A stretch of 64,000 nt of DNA, taken from contig JANBPK010000706.1 in assembly GCA_027579435.1 (NCBI GenBank), positions 310,001-374,000 on the forward strand. Reading direction: 5' to 3'. Below, piece by piece: positions 13,858 through 23,821 of the stretch (position 1 is its first letter; every line of letters starts with the position of its first letter). The notes below the pieces were generated by a model. The model searched no databases. It saw nothing but the letters and a program-made list of their open reading frames with translations, and was not told the DNA's origin. A program made the position numbers and the translations under genes. This DNA comes from Candolleomyces eurysporus (Eukaryota > Basidiomycota > Agaricomycetes > Agaricales > Psathyrellaceae).

Positions 13858-14595
13858 TGCAGCGCAGAAGAAGGCCAGGAACCTGAACGTTGTCAGACCA
13901 GGGGGTGTAAAAACAGAAAGAAAAACCTTGCTTACCTCGAATCCTCTCAGGCCTACGTTCAGCAATGGAGGAGAATAGATCAGGATTTGGAGAGCGTGAT
14001 TCAGAATTTCGATCCAGTCGCTACTTGAAACAGCCTTCCTGAGGTTGAGGGCGGAAGCTATGGTATCGAGGACAATCAATCCACCAACCTTTTGAGGCAG
14101 CGATACGCTGGGAGCTAGTTGGGTGACTAGGATATAGAAACGCAACAAGTTGGACAACAAATGGACGACGTGCCAGAGTGAGAAAGTTTCTCAGAAAGAA
14201 AGACCCGTGTCGCTGCCAAGCCCATCACCCCATCTTTGATGCGCCCCCCAGCCCGGTGCCTGTTGATTCGAAAGTGGGCCTCACTCGACGGTTTGAGGAA
14301 GAGGGGAAACGTGTCACATTCTATCCACGCCGTATTTCAAATGCCTTACTCCGAGTCGAGTCGAGTCGACCCAACGTCTTCAGAATTTCCACGGCGCCAA
14401 GGGCAACGACGGAGTCACCAGCAAAGATGATTCCGACGTTCCTGAAGGAAGAAAACTACGCCTTCCTCTACCGAATATCTTTGACGCCGCATCGAACAGC
14501 ACGAGTGGATATATTTGACTTCCTTGACGCTGAGCTCGAGTCGGAATTCAACTACTAGTAGATAGGTATGCATTACTCCTGAGGGTTGTCGTTGT
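13858..14595. other. gap between F-box C and DUF6533 copy b
   Basis: The minus strand next to C carries a GGATTCGAG|GTAAGC exon/intron edge (about 13940-13955) like the 5'-UTR intron of the other F-box genes. The rest shows no gene I can support. Confidence 0.4.
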
Positions 14596-16279
14596 TCAGG
14601 CCACATGCGCATCGACGGAATGTTGTATGGTCGCGAGGGGGAAATCGCTGACCACCTCACATCTCCTCTGGCTTGTTTCCCGCAAATGCAGAATAACCTT
14701 TGTCGCTAAAATTGAATGGACTACCCGCTGTGGACTGTGTGCTAATCAACGAAAAGAACTTGTAGCAATATCTATCAAGCTTACACAGCGAGCAGATAGC
14801 TGTAACCTAGCTTTTAATCGAAGATGAGCATAATCAAAGGATTCTGATAATATATCTACTCACTGGTCCTACATGACTGCAGACCATGTTTCCGATGCTG
14901 CTCACTGGGGGCTGGAATTGGTCAAGGATCCTCGATACGGGGATTTGGGTCTCCTAGGAATATTCTGCGGCAACTCACACGATATCATGAGGAAGTAAAA
15001 AACTCCATCCCTGTAAAATATCGAGAAAAGGGCGCTTTCGGACCTTTTATACTTGCGTAATCCAATCCAAGACGTCATTAGTAGTATCGCTGGACAGTTC
15101 GTGTTGGTTAGTCGAGCATTCGAACATGTATAACGGAATTCGAAACAGGCTACCTAGCTCGTTAGCAAGAATTAAACTGAAGACAATATTGAGAATTGAG
15201 ACGTCCCCTCCGATGGGAAGGCATCCAAGAACCGTAGGAATGGGGGATGGGATGTCTATTATGTGGTTAGTACGACAGTCTCGGGATCATCGAATATGCG
15301 CACACTCTACCGTGAAGACGAACTTGAGAACAGCCCACAGCAAGACAGCGTGTGTGACCTTGAGAGCATCAGCATGAATGATAGAGAAAACCATGAACAG
15401 AGCTTACGACAAACAAAGACACCAGAAACACTCCAAGCCGCATGTTTTGACGAGACAACGCATACACACGAAGAAACATTACCACTGATCGACAACATAT
15501 TCAAAGGATCCGTTAGGTGCAACACGCCAGTCCGTACTTGGAGAATCCACGCACTTTCTGCGACCATTGCCCCGAGGGTTGTGACAACTGGGAAGTGAAG
15601 AAATCAGCATATGATATCTCTTGTCGCATGTTCCCTCACGACTCACTACTCCAAGCAGTAAACGCTTGCCTGCACGTCTTTTGGAACTCATGAAAAACTT
15701 AAATGGAAGCTAGGCAATGAGGGGCCTCACAGATATTGACTGATCGTTTGGGAAATTACCTGTTGGTTAATAAGCGAGAAGAAGAGGGTCCACTTGAGCC
15801 CGGTTGCCACGTACAGAGAAAGATTAAAGCCACGTCCACCCAGATGAGGTATCGAGATACCAGAAATAAAACCTTTCCTAGATTCCACTCGGCCGACCAC
15901 ATCAAAGAGACCTAGAATGCGGAAGCAAAATCACCGAGGGGTTATGAGAGACCATGTGCGTTACGAACCTCTCGGGGGAATGATTCAATCGAGTCGACGG
16001 CCTAAAGAGAAAGCAGGCATTACTACGAGGACCTCAAATCAATATTTTTGGAGGGACGCACCAACCATGTTACGCAAGCAGCTGAACGATCGTCGTCAGT
16101 GCTGTGCAGCGGACACCAGGCTCTTCGAATCAGCTCACTGATGGTGTACTGCGTGGATCAGCAACGTCGGCGAATATTAGCTATACTGATAAGGATCGTT
16201 AAAAGCAGCTACTGACATTGATGTTTCGCTGAATGTGCGCCTGTTTAATCAGTGCAGCGGCGACATCAGCCAAGTTCAT
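14596..16279 (-). CDS. DUF6533-type multi-pass membrane protein, copy b
   Basis: The start exon reads MNLADVAAALIKQAHIQRNI (ATG 16279), matching the starts of copies e and f. An internal transmembrane exon near 15860-15790 reads GKVLFLVSRYLIWVDVALIF, the hallmark of this family. The last exon reads SPQRVVHSILATKVILHLRE and ends with SVDAHVA and a stop at 14596. Introns between them were not all resolved, so an internal break cannot be excluded. The gene follows F-box D in the same direction, like the e and f copies after F-box I and J. Function is unknown; the predicted place is a cell membrane. Confidence 0.6.
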
Positions 16280-16816
16280 TTCGCGATTGGTAGGTGGGTA
16301 AGAGAGCGTGAAAGGTATACCACTAAGCGCTCATGAGACTGTACATAAATACACTTGAAATGCACCCCGAGGGAGTTGCGTACACTGGCAGTGTCGCAGT
16401 ACAATTCGATCTCCGACTACTAAGGGAGCTGTTCGCGAATTCTTTGCGGAAGCACTCATCGCTCAGCAGTGAAAGGGGTAAGCAGGGGAAGTACATTTCA
16501 CTCGTCGTTTTGCCTCCCCTGCATCATTGACAGACCGGATAGGTATCTAGAATCTTCATATTGGATGCTGTAAACTATATCTATCTTCATGTCTACCCAG
16601 GGTTTCCGTAGTTCTTCAGCTCAAACCTATTGACCACGTAAATAGACACCCGAATGTTTCAAGGAGGGGGAATGTTTTCCGCACATCGGTAGTATGGGTA
16701 TGTACAATACAAACAGATGAATACTCGGGGGTCAGTAGCATTATTACAGCTAAGTCGTGGGTCCTTTAGCGACCTGTCATTTCCGGCACATTTCCCGATT
16801 TTCTGAAATAATGGTA
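16280..16816. repeat. inter-unit spacer homologous to 19830-20350 and 23400-23820
   Basis: This spacer aligns with the spacers after F-box E and F. They share the stretch around CTCAGCAGTGAAAGGGGTAA (16470), TTTCAAGGAGG (about 16658) and GGTCCTTTAGCGACCT near 16759. A part at about 16533-16645 is in the opposite orientation compared with unit E. No gene is seen. Confidence 0.7.
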
Positions 16817-18720
16817 TTACGGTAATCGAGTTGAGAGGACAGTCCAACTTGTCGTGCGGCTGCCAATGTCTCGAATCCTCTCGCAGAGATAGCCATCGCG
16901 GTCAATGAGCGCGACGTTGCTGAGGCTTGGATAACGTTCACCAAGAGCAGTAACAGCTGCGGCTTGGATGCATGTCTTCTGGGTATATAAGTCACTCAGA
17001 ACGAAGCTAGGCCTAAGCGAAAGAGTCTTAATGCATGTTGGAAGTGGATACCAGCCTTGGGCGAAGTAAACAAGTACTTCCTGACTGTGAGTAGGCAGGA
17101 AGGTGAGGCTTTCGAAGATGAACGACTCAATCTGGATAGAATGACGCACTTGATAGTCTCTAGGGTGGTAAGATGGCTTGCCCGTACTGTCCAACTTGAT
17201 GCCGGAGATTAGGTTGGAAAAGGCCCACTCGACGTCGGCCTTGGGCAAGGAAACCGATGTTGGGATGGTGAGAGGGGACCTGACTCTTCTTGGCTCGTGT
17301 CCTAGATCCATAGTTTGATGACATGAATCATCGAACCTCGTCACGAGCTCATACTATACATGTTCCCTGATATCTCTCACCATACTCTCGACTTCTGCTT
17401 CCTCAAACGGCCCTTCAACATCCTGAGGCTTCTGCGCCCCGCGAGGGTTAGTATCGAGCCAGGAAAAGTCCTCAATCCCGGAGTCTTGAAGCCCCCCCAC
17501 TCCCACTGGGAGTCTCAAGTCAACCAACCGAGGGAACGTCTCCGCCACGAACCGACTTAAAAGCCAAATAGGTGCGACGATGTATGGTAGATGGAGGGTT
17601 GTGATGCCATCTGGGGTTGCTGTCGATAAACATAGCGGGTACAAATGTGATTGAAGCTCTGGCCATGTCTTCACGAAATAGCTGTATTCACCGTCTCCGC
17701 TTCGGATGTCACTGACAGGTCTTCCAGGTACGACGTATCGCGCGAGGGACAAAGGACCCGACAACCGTTGTAGGTTCGGTATTGTAGACGATTTCATGAC
17801 CTGTGCTCCTTCCGGAATGGTGACACTAACTTTAAGAATATCCAGCTGACGCAGGGCTGGTACATAGCTAAGCAGGCTCTCCATCTCGAGAATATTGAGT
17901 CTGGCGCTTGCCGATTCGATTGTGAGACGGTGTAACTTCCTTAAAATCGACTCCAATTCAGGTCTTGCACGGAGGCCTTCCAGAACAGCCGATGCCTCCA
18001 TGTCTTTGATTCGCAACTCTTCAAGGTGTTAGGAGGAGGCGAGACGAAAGGCTGCGGGTGCTTGTGCATGCGATACCTTGTTGCATTCGAGCAAGCGGAT
18101 CGATGGGATGGGAAAGGTCGGTGAGGAGAATGAGCAAGATTCGAGTCTAAGCTCGTGGAGGACAGGTTGTGCGGCGATCGCGCGGAAAAGCCTGTCGTCG
18201 ATGGGAAATGAGCAGAGTTCGAGTCGGCGTAGATGGGTGAATGATGGGAGCGTCCGCACAAGGGTGCACTTGAGCTGCAAAAAGGCATCATAGGCGGCCT
18301 TCGAGAGCACCATCTTGTCTGTTGGAGGATGTTGCATGCTTAGATTGCGAATATCGATGGACATGGTCTGAGGGAAGGTCGGCAAAGAGGGATCATCTCC
18401 GACGAGGCACAGGCGTCTTTCCGCTCGAATAAGACACGCCACATCCCGCTTCCACTGTTCCAAATCAAAAGTCATTTCTCGCGACCACCACCCGATTTCG
18501 AGATAATATCCACAAAACAATTTGACTTTTCTGAATTCTAGGCTCTTGTAAGCCAAGGGCTGGCAGATAGATTGAAGAAGGGAGCCACGAGGGAAAGGGT
18601 TTTGAAGTCTTCTACCGTGAAGCCTTGTTCTTCGCACAGAATCTTGCTCCACAGTTCAACTGGGATCTGTTGAAAAACACTTGGAGAGCCTGCTGTCTGG
18701 TGCTCGCGAGAAGCACTCAT
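16817..18720 (-). pseudogene. F-box/LRR-like paralogue D, disabled
   Basis: The copy is nearly full length and close to E, but carries three lesions. The F-box start (QQIPVELWSKILCEEQGF) runs into a frameshift near 18570, after LVAPFF. A TAA (about 18028) replaces the CAG of the conserved SSQHLEELRI. A TAG (about 17353) interrupts EHV-YELVTRFDD. Downstream of the last stop the family sequence continues in frame to the natural end (CERIRDIGSRTTSWTVL, stop at 16817). The last intron is 69 nt (17081-17149) and open in frame, as in E. No N is nearby. Read-through of all three is implausible, so this is a pseudogene. Confidence 0.85.
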
Positions 18721-19764
18721 TGCGGCGCGGAAAGAGAACAGGACCTGAACGTTGTCAGACCATAGAGAATTGAAACGGAAAGGTCCCCGTACTCACCTTC
18801 CTCGAATCCTATTATAATAGTTTCCGAGTTGAGCCCACACTCAGCAATAAGGACAGATTGGGGTCTGGAGAGGGATCTGCAGAGCGTAGATGATGAAGGA
18901 GCCAGATTTCCTGAGGTCAAGGGTGAAGCAGCAATGTGCTTGAAGATGTCAAAGATCAGGAACAGCGAAAAGAACCACCAGGCTAACGGTCGAGTTCAGT
19001 TATCTAATCGCCATCACGACGGGCATCAAAACACACTGCGGGTTGATGGCCGGAATCCCCCCCCCCTACTTATAACTAATCAACCTGGGGTCAGTGGTCA
19101 GTTTAAGTGGCCCCTTCCGACCTTTGGATTCACACACACACGTAGACATCTGGGTTTTTATACTGTTAATCGAGAGCAAGGCAACCGACACCAGGTCCGC
19201 GACGAAAGCAAGTGAGATCGGAATGGCAGGGCGAAGGGGATAGTAACGTTTACATCCGTTCAGCTGTCCCAATACCTAGCGCCGCTGTTCATCATACGTT
19301 GAGTATTTTAGTCAAGCTGAGCAGCCCCTCAACTTTCCTTTCATCCAGGCGCAGAGGAAGCCCAACCATGGAGGATCTGGAATGAACCCAGCGGCTGCAT
19401 TGACTTCTGACGAACGGAAAAAACCGAGTATTCACCGCCGCCATTCCAAGTAGGATAAGAATTCTGGCCCGCCATGCGAAGGTGCTGATAAAAATGTCGA
19501 AAGAATGGAATTAAGAGTTGAAATATTATGTCCGCACCTGTCGAAAAGGTTAGGGCTCCCTGGGCGGCTCCAGAATCATTGATTCGAACTTGCGTGGATG
19601 CAAACACACGTTCTAGAGAGAAATTCAAGTTGTTCTTTTAGTATTCAATAATATAATAGTACAGGAAACAAATGAAAGACGAGAATAGGTAAAGACGATG
19701 TGTGGATAAGGCGACGTTGGCGAGTATCAATCATAGCAACGCAGAGATGGTCAGAAGCGGTTTA
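18721..19764. repeat. upstream region of D plus duplicated spacer
   Basis: The part next to D has the family 5'-UTR intron edge (GGATTCGAGGAAG|GTGAGT, about 18796-18815). Farther up, a stretch around CGACGAAAGCAAGTGAGA (19201) recurs at about 22798, 26272 and 29257, upstream of the next F-box copies, and in diverged form before copy H. A C-run at 19059-19066 is simple sequence. No gene is seen. Confidence 0.6.
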
Positions 19765-19812
19765 GAATTGAGTCTGTGTTTCAATGATCAGCTCAACAGC
19801 GGCGAAGTCCAT
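19765..19812 (-). pseudogene. DUF6533 start-exon fragment after F-box E
   Basis: The minus strand reads MDFAAVELIIETQTQF and then a stop. This matches the MDLADAVIEIIEHAHVQ start of copy f. Diverged flanking sequence continues to about 19490, but no transmembrane exon follows, so only the 5' end of the gene remains. Confidence 0.6.
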
Positions 19813-20349
19813 TTCTGAGGCACAGGAAGGAGAGAGAAAGGGCTTTTCAAGTCTGTAATGCTCATTGCGCACTAGACGGGCCCTCCATATATTTGAGATA
19901 CCCCGAGGAATGGAGACGACCCGCGCACGGTATCGCAGTACAGCTCAATCTCCGACTGCTGAGGAAGCCGTTAGCAAATACTTTACGGGAGCACTCACCG
20001 CTCAGCAGTGAAAGGGGTAAGCAAGAGAAGCATATTCCACTCGTCGTTTGGCTTCTCCTAGATTACGTGGCTAACAAGTTGGAGAATTACGGACAACCTG
20101 GGTCGACATCAAGATTATATATATGGTTCGCAGCATCCACCGTGTGGATCATCACTGTGGATGTCTGTCAATGGTGCACACCCGGATGTTTCAAGGAGGA
20201 ATGTTTTCTGCACATCGGCTGTATGCGTATATAAAGTTCAAACAGGTGGATACTCGGGACTCATTAACACTATTATACGAAGGTCGTTGGTCCTTTAGCG
20301 ACCTACCATTTCTGGCCCGTTTCCTGATTGTCCGAAAAGAATAACGGTA

Positions 20350-22308
20350 TCATGGTCCGCGATTTGTACGGACGGTCCAACTTGTTGTACCGTTGTCGAT
20401 GTCTCGAACCCTCTCGCAGAGATAGCCGTCGGGGCCAATGAGCGTGACAGTGCCGAGGCTTGGATAATGCTCACCAAGAGCGGTGACAACTGCGATGCAT
20501 GTCCTTCGTTCCACAGTGGAAGGCGGTCCCAACAGATCGATATCAGAGTTACTTGGGAAGAACCCAGGGCTGAGCGAAAGGGTCTCGATTCCCATTGGAA
20601 GAGGGTACCAGCCTTGGGCAAAGTAAATAAGTGCTTCCTGAAGGTAAGTAGGCAAAAAGGTTAGGCTTGCAGGGGTGGACAACTTGATATGAACAGAATG
20701 ACATACTTGATAGTCTTCGGGGTGGCGAGATGGCTTGCTCGTGCTGTCCAGTTTAATGCCGGAAATTCGATTGGCAAGAGTCCGCGCGACGTCAACTTCG
20801 GGCAAGGAAATTGAAGTTGGGACGGTAAGCGCGGGAGACCTGACTCTTCTCGTTTTGTAATCTAGATCAAGAGTTTGATGATATGGGTCATCGAATCTCG
20901 TCACTAGCTCATGCTCTACACAATCCCTGATATCTGTCACCATGCCCTCAACTTCTACTTGATCAAACGGACCTTCAGCATCCAGAAGCTTCGGTCGTCT
21001 GTGAGAAATTTTGGAGTACGGGGAGACATTGTCGTAGAGATCAATCATTCCAACTGGAAGTTTCAAGTCAACCAACCGAGGGAACGTCTCCGCCACAAAC
21101 CGACTCAGAAGCCAAATCGGCGCGACATTGGAATTTGGCAGGTGAAGAGTCGTAATGCTTTCTGCAGTCGCTGCCGATAAATATAGGGGGTAAAAATGTG
21201 CTTGAAGCTCTGGCCACGTCTCCATGAAATAGTTGTATTCATTGTCTCCGCTTCGGATGTCGCTGACAGGTCTTCCAGGTACGACATGTCGAGCGAGGGA
21301 CAAAGGGCCCGACACCCGTCGCAGACACGGTATCGTAGACAAGTTCATGGCCTGGGCTGCTCGCGGAATGGTGAACCCAACCTGAACCACATCCAGTTGA
21401 CGTAATACTGGCACATAGCTAAGCAGGCTCTCCATCTCGAGAAGATTGAGTCTGAAGCTTCCCGATTTGATTGTGAGACGGTGTAGCTTCATTAACACCG
21501 AGTCCGATTCAGGTCTTGCACGGAGGCCTTCCAGAATAGCCGACGCCCCCATGTCTTCGATTCGCAACTCTTCAAGATGCTGAGAGGAGGCGAGACGAAA
21601 GGCTGCGGGTGCTTGTGCATACGATATCTTGTTGCATTCGAGCAAGCGGATGGATGGGATGGGAAAGGTCGGTGAGGAGAACGAGCACAATCCGAGTCTA
21701 AGCTCGTGGAGGACAGGATGTGAGGCTATCGCCCTGAAAAGCCCGTCGTCGATGGGAAATGAGCAGAGTTCGAGCCGGCGTAGATGGGTGAATGATGGGA
21801 GCGTCTGCACAAGGGTGCACTTGAGCTGCAAAAAGGCATCATAGGCAAACTTTGAGAGCATCATCCTGTCTGTGGGAGGATACTGCATGCTTAGATTCTG
21901 AATGGAAAAATCTGGCATGGCACCAATGGACATGGTCTGGGGGAAGATCGGTAAAGAGGGAGCATCTCCGACAAGACGCAGGCGTCTCTCCGCTCGAATA
22001 AGACACGCTACATCCTGCTTCCACCGTTCCAAATGAAGAGCCGTTCCAAGGTTATGATCCCGCTCTTTCGTAACCCAATTGGTTGCGAAAGAATATCCAT
22101 GGAATAAATTGACTTTTCTGATATCTAGGCTTTTGTAAGCCAAGGGCTGACAGATGGTGCTGAAGAGGGGAGCCACGAAGCAAAGGGTCTTGAAGTCTTC
22201 GACCGTGAAGCCTTGTTCTTCGCACAGAATCTTGCTCCATAGTTCAACAGGCATTTGCTGAACAATGCTTGAAGCGCCTGCCTTCTGCTGTTCGCGAACA
22301 GCACTCAT
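20350..22308 (-). CDS. F-box/LRR-like protein, paralogue E
   Basis: This copy is intact and begins MSAVREQQKAGASSIVQQMP, with the F-box-like segment IVQQMPVELWSKILCEEQGF. LRR-like strands include LRRLELCSFPIDDGLFRAIA. The conserved block reads LARHVVPGRPVSDIRSGDNE, then LPNSNVAPIWLLSRFVAETF and LVDLKLPVGMI, followed by the variable insert (YDNVSPYSKISHRR). The last exon begins EALIYFAQGWYPLP. The last intron (20638-20706) is exactly 69 nt and has no stop, so the uninterrupted frame would give 652 residues and the spliced one 629. Splicing is preferred because the flanks match the intron edges of all paralogues. A 5'-UTR intron at 22316-22384 is predicted. It is the closest relative of disabled D. 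Confidence 0.88.
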   Translation of the reverse strand: MSAVREQQKAGASSIVQQMPVELWSKILCEEQGFTVEDFKTLCFVAPLFSTICQPLAYKSLDIRKVNLFHGYSFATNWVTKERDHNLGTALHLERWKQDVACLIRAERRLRLVGDAPSLPIFPQTMSIGAMPDFSIQNLSMQYPPTDRMMLSKFAYDAFLQLKCTLVQTLPSFTHLRRLELCSFPIDDGLFRAIASHPVLHELRLGLCSFSSPTFPIPSIRLLECNKISYAQAPAAFRLASSQHLEELRIEDMGASAILEGLRARPESDSVLMKLHRLTIKSGSFRLNLLEMESLLSYVPVLRQLDVVQVGFTIPRAAQAMNLSTIPCLRRVSGPLSLARHVVPGRPVSDIRSGDNEYNYFMETWPELQAHFYPLYLSAATAESITTLHLPNSNVAPIWLLSRFVAETFPRLVDLKLPVGMIDLYDNVSPYSKISHRRPKLLDAEGPFDQVEVEGMVTDIRDCVEHELVTRFDDPYHQTLDLDYKTRRVRSPALTVPTSISLPEVDVARTLANRISGIKLDSTSKPSRHPEDYQVCHSVHIKLSTPASLTFLPTYLQEALIYFAQGWYPLPMGIETLSLSPGFFPSNSDIDLLGPPSTVERRTCIAVVTALGEHYPSLGTVTLIGPDGYLCERVRDIDNGTTSWTVRTNRGP

Positions 22309-22315
22309 TGCGGCG

Positions 22316-22384
22316 CTGAAGGAAAACAGGACCTGAACATTGTAAGACCATAGAGTGTTGAAACGGAAATATCCCAGTGCTCAC
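22316..22384 (-). other. predicted 5'-UTR intron of F-box E
   Basis: The donor is GAGGAAG|GTGAGC and the acceptor CCTTCAG|CGCCGCAATG. The same donor context recurs just before the ATG of D, F, G and H, so this intron is a shared feature of the family. An alternative acceptor (TGTTCAG) lies about 20 nt upstream of the one chosen. Confidence 0.6.
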
Positions 22385-23821
22385 CTTCCTCGAATCCTGA
22401 TTTCGGAGTCGAGCGGACCCTGAGCGACAAGGACGGAATGAGGTCTTCACAGAGGTCTGCAGAGCGTAGAAATGAAGGACCCAGGTTTCCTGAGATCAAA
22501 GGTGTGAGGCAGCAAGTGCTTGAAGGTTTTAAAGATCAGGGAGCGACACCGAATTGAAACTCCCAGGGCTAGAGTGCTGTTCACAGGCTGTTGACGTCTA
22601 CTGATCTTATCGTCATCATGCCAAACGACTTGGATGCTTTCGTGCATGCGTCAATGGTGTGAAGCAGTGCACATACTCTTTTTACACATGGCATACAGAG
22701 TGAGTCCATTTGATCAAAATAAAACGAGATCAAGGCAAGGTAAGTAGGTAGGGTGCCGACACCAGGTCCCTAGGGAAGGAGATACAGTCCATGCAGCGAC
22801 GAAAGTAGGTGAGGTTGGAGCGGCAGGGCGTACAGCAAAGGAAAAAGGAACAAGGAAAGGCCACACCCATGCAGCTGTTCCAATACCTAGCGCTGATGTT
22901 TGGCATGTGTCAACTGTCTTGTTTGAGCTGAAGAGCGCACCAGCTTCCGTTTCGTCCAGACGCAGAGGAAGCCCGGCTATCTTCTACGGCTGGGTACTGG
23001 AGCTGATGATCATGAGCCCAATAGCTACATTGGACCGGTCATATGCGCTCACCACTGCCATTTTAAGTAGGATCAGACCACTAGCTCGCCATTGAAGATG
23101 CTAATGAATAGTGTCAAAGAATTAATTAAGTGTCCAACTATCACCCCTGCACGCATCGAAAGAGTTGGGGTTTTCTGGACAGGTCTGGCTCTTTATAGTA
23201 TCATCAATGCAATAGTGCAGGAAAATTACAACACGAGAATAGGCAGAGACAATGTGAGAGTAGCGGCGTTAGCGAGTCCCAATCATAGCAAAATAGATGG
23301 GCAACGGCCACAAGTCGGACTGTACGCGCCCGCTTGATTAGCTCGACAGCGGCGTCAGCTAAGTCCAGTTCTGAGACACAGGAAAGAGGGAGAAAAGGAG
23401 TTTCTCAAACCCGCATTATTCATTGTTCACTAGACGGTACCTATGTATATTAGTATATACCTTGAGCAAGCTTGAGATGATTCACGCGGAGTGTCGCAGT
23501 ATTACAGCTCGATCTCCGACTGCCAAATTCCAATGGACTCGGAGCTGTTGGTGAGTTTTCTGCGGGACCATTGACACTCGCCGCGCAGCAGTGAAAGGAG
23601 CAAACAAGAGAAACATATTTCACGCGTTGTTTGACTTCTCCTCGATCACATGGCCAATGAGTTCAAGGAGGGTGAATGTTTTCTGCACATCGGTTGTGTG
23701 CGTTTGTACGGTTCAAACGGATGGATACTCAGAACTCATTAACATTATTACACATAGGTCGTCAGTCCATATTTAGCAACCTGTCATTCCGTTTCCTGAT
23801 TGTCCGAGAAGAATAGCGGTA
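22385..23821. repeat. spacer between F-box E and F with a DUF6533 start remnant
   Basis: The spacer repeats the arrangement of the D/E gap. On the minus strand at about 23375-23290 a frame reads LDLADAAVELIKRARTVRLV, which is the DUF6533 start exon with its ATG changed to CTG. The 110-bp segment that is inverted after D is absent here, between about 23655 and 23665. No complete gene is present. Confidence 0.55.

Noticed and set aside
20350..22308. F-box E as a single-exon gene of 652 residues
   Set aside because: The 69-nt stretch at 20638-20706 has the donor and acceptor of the last intron seen in every paralogue, so the open frame is most likely coincidental.
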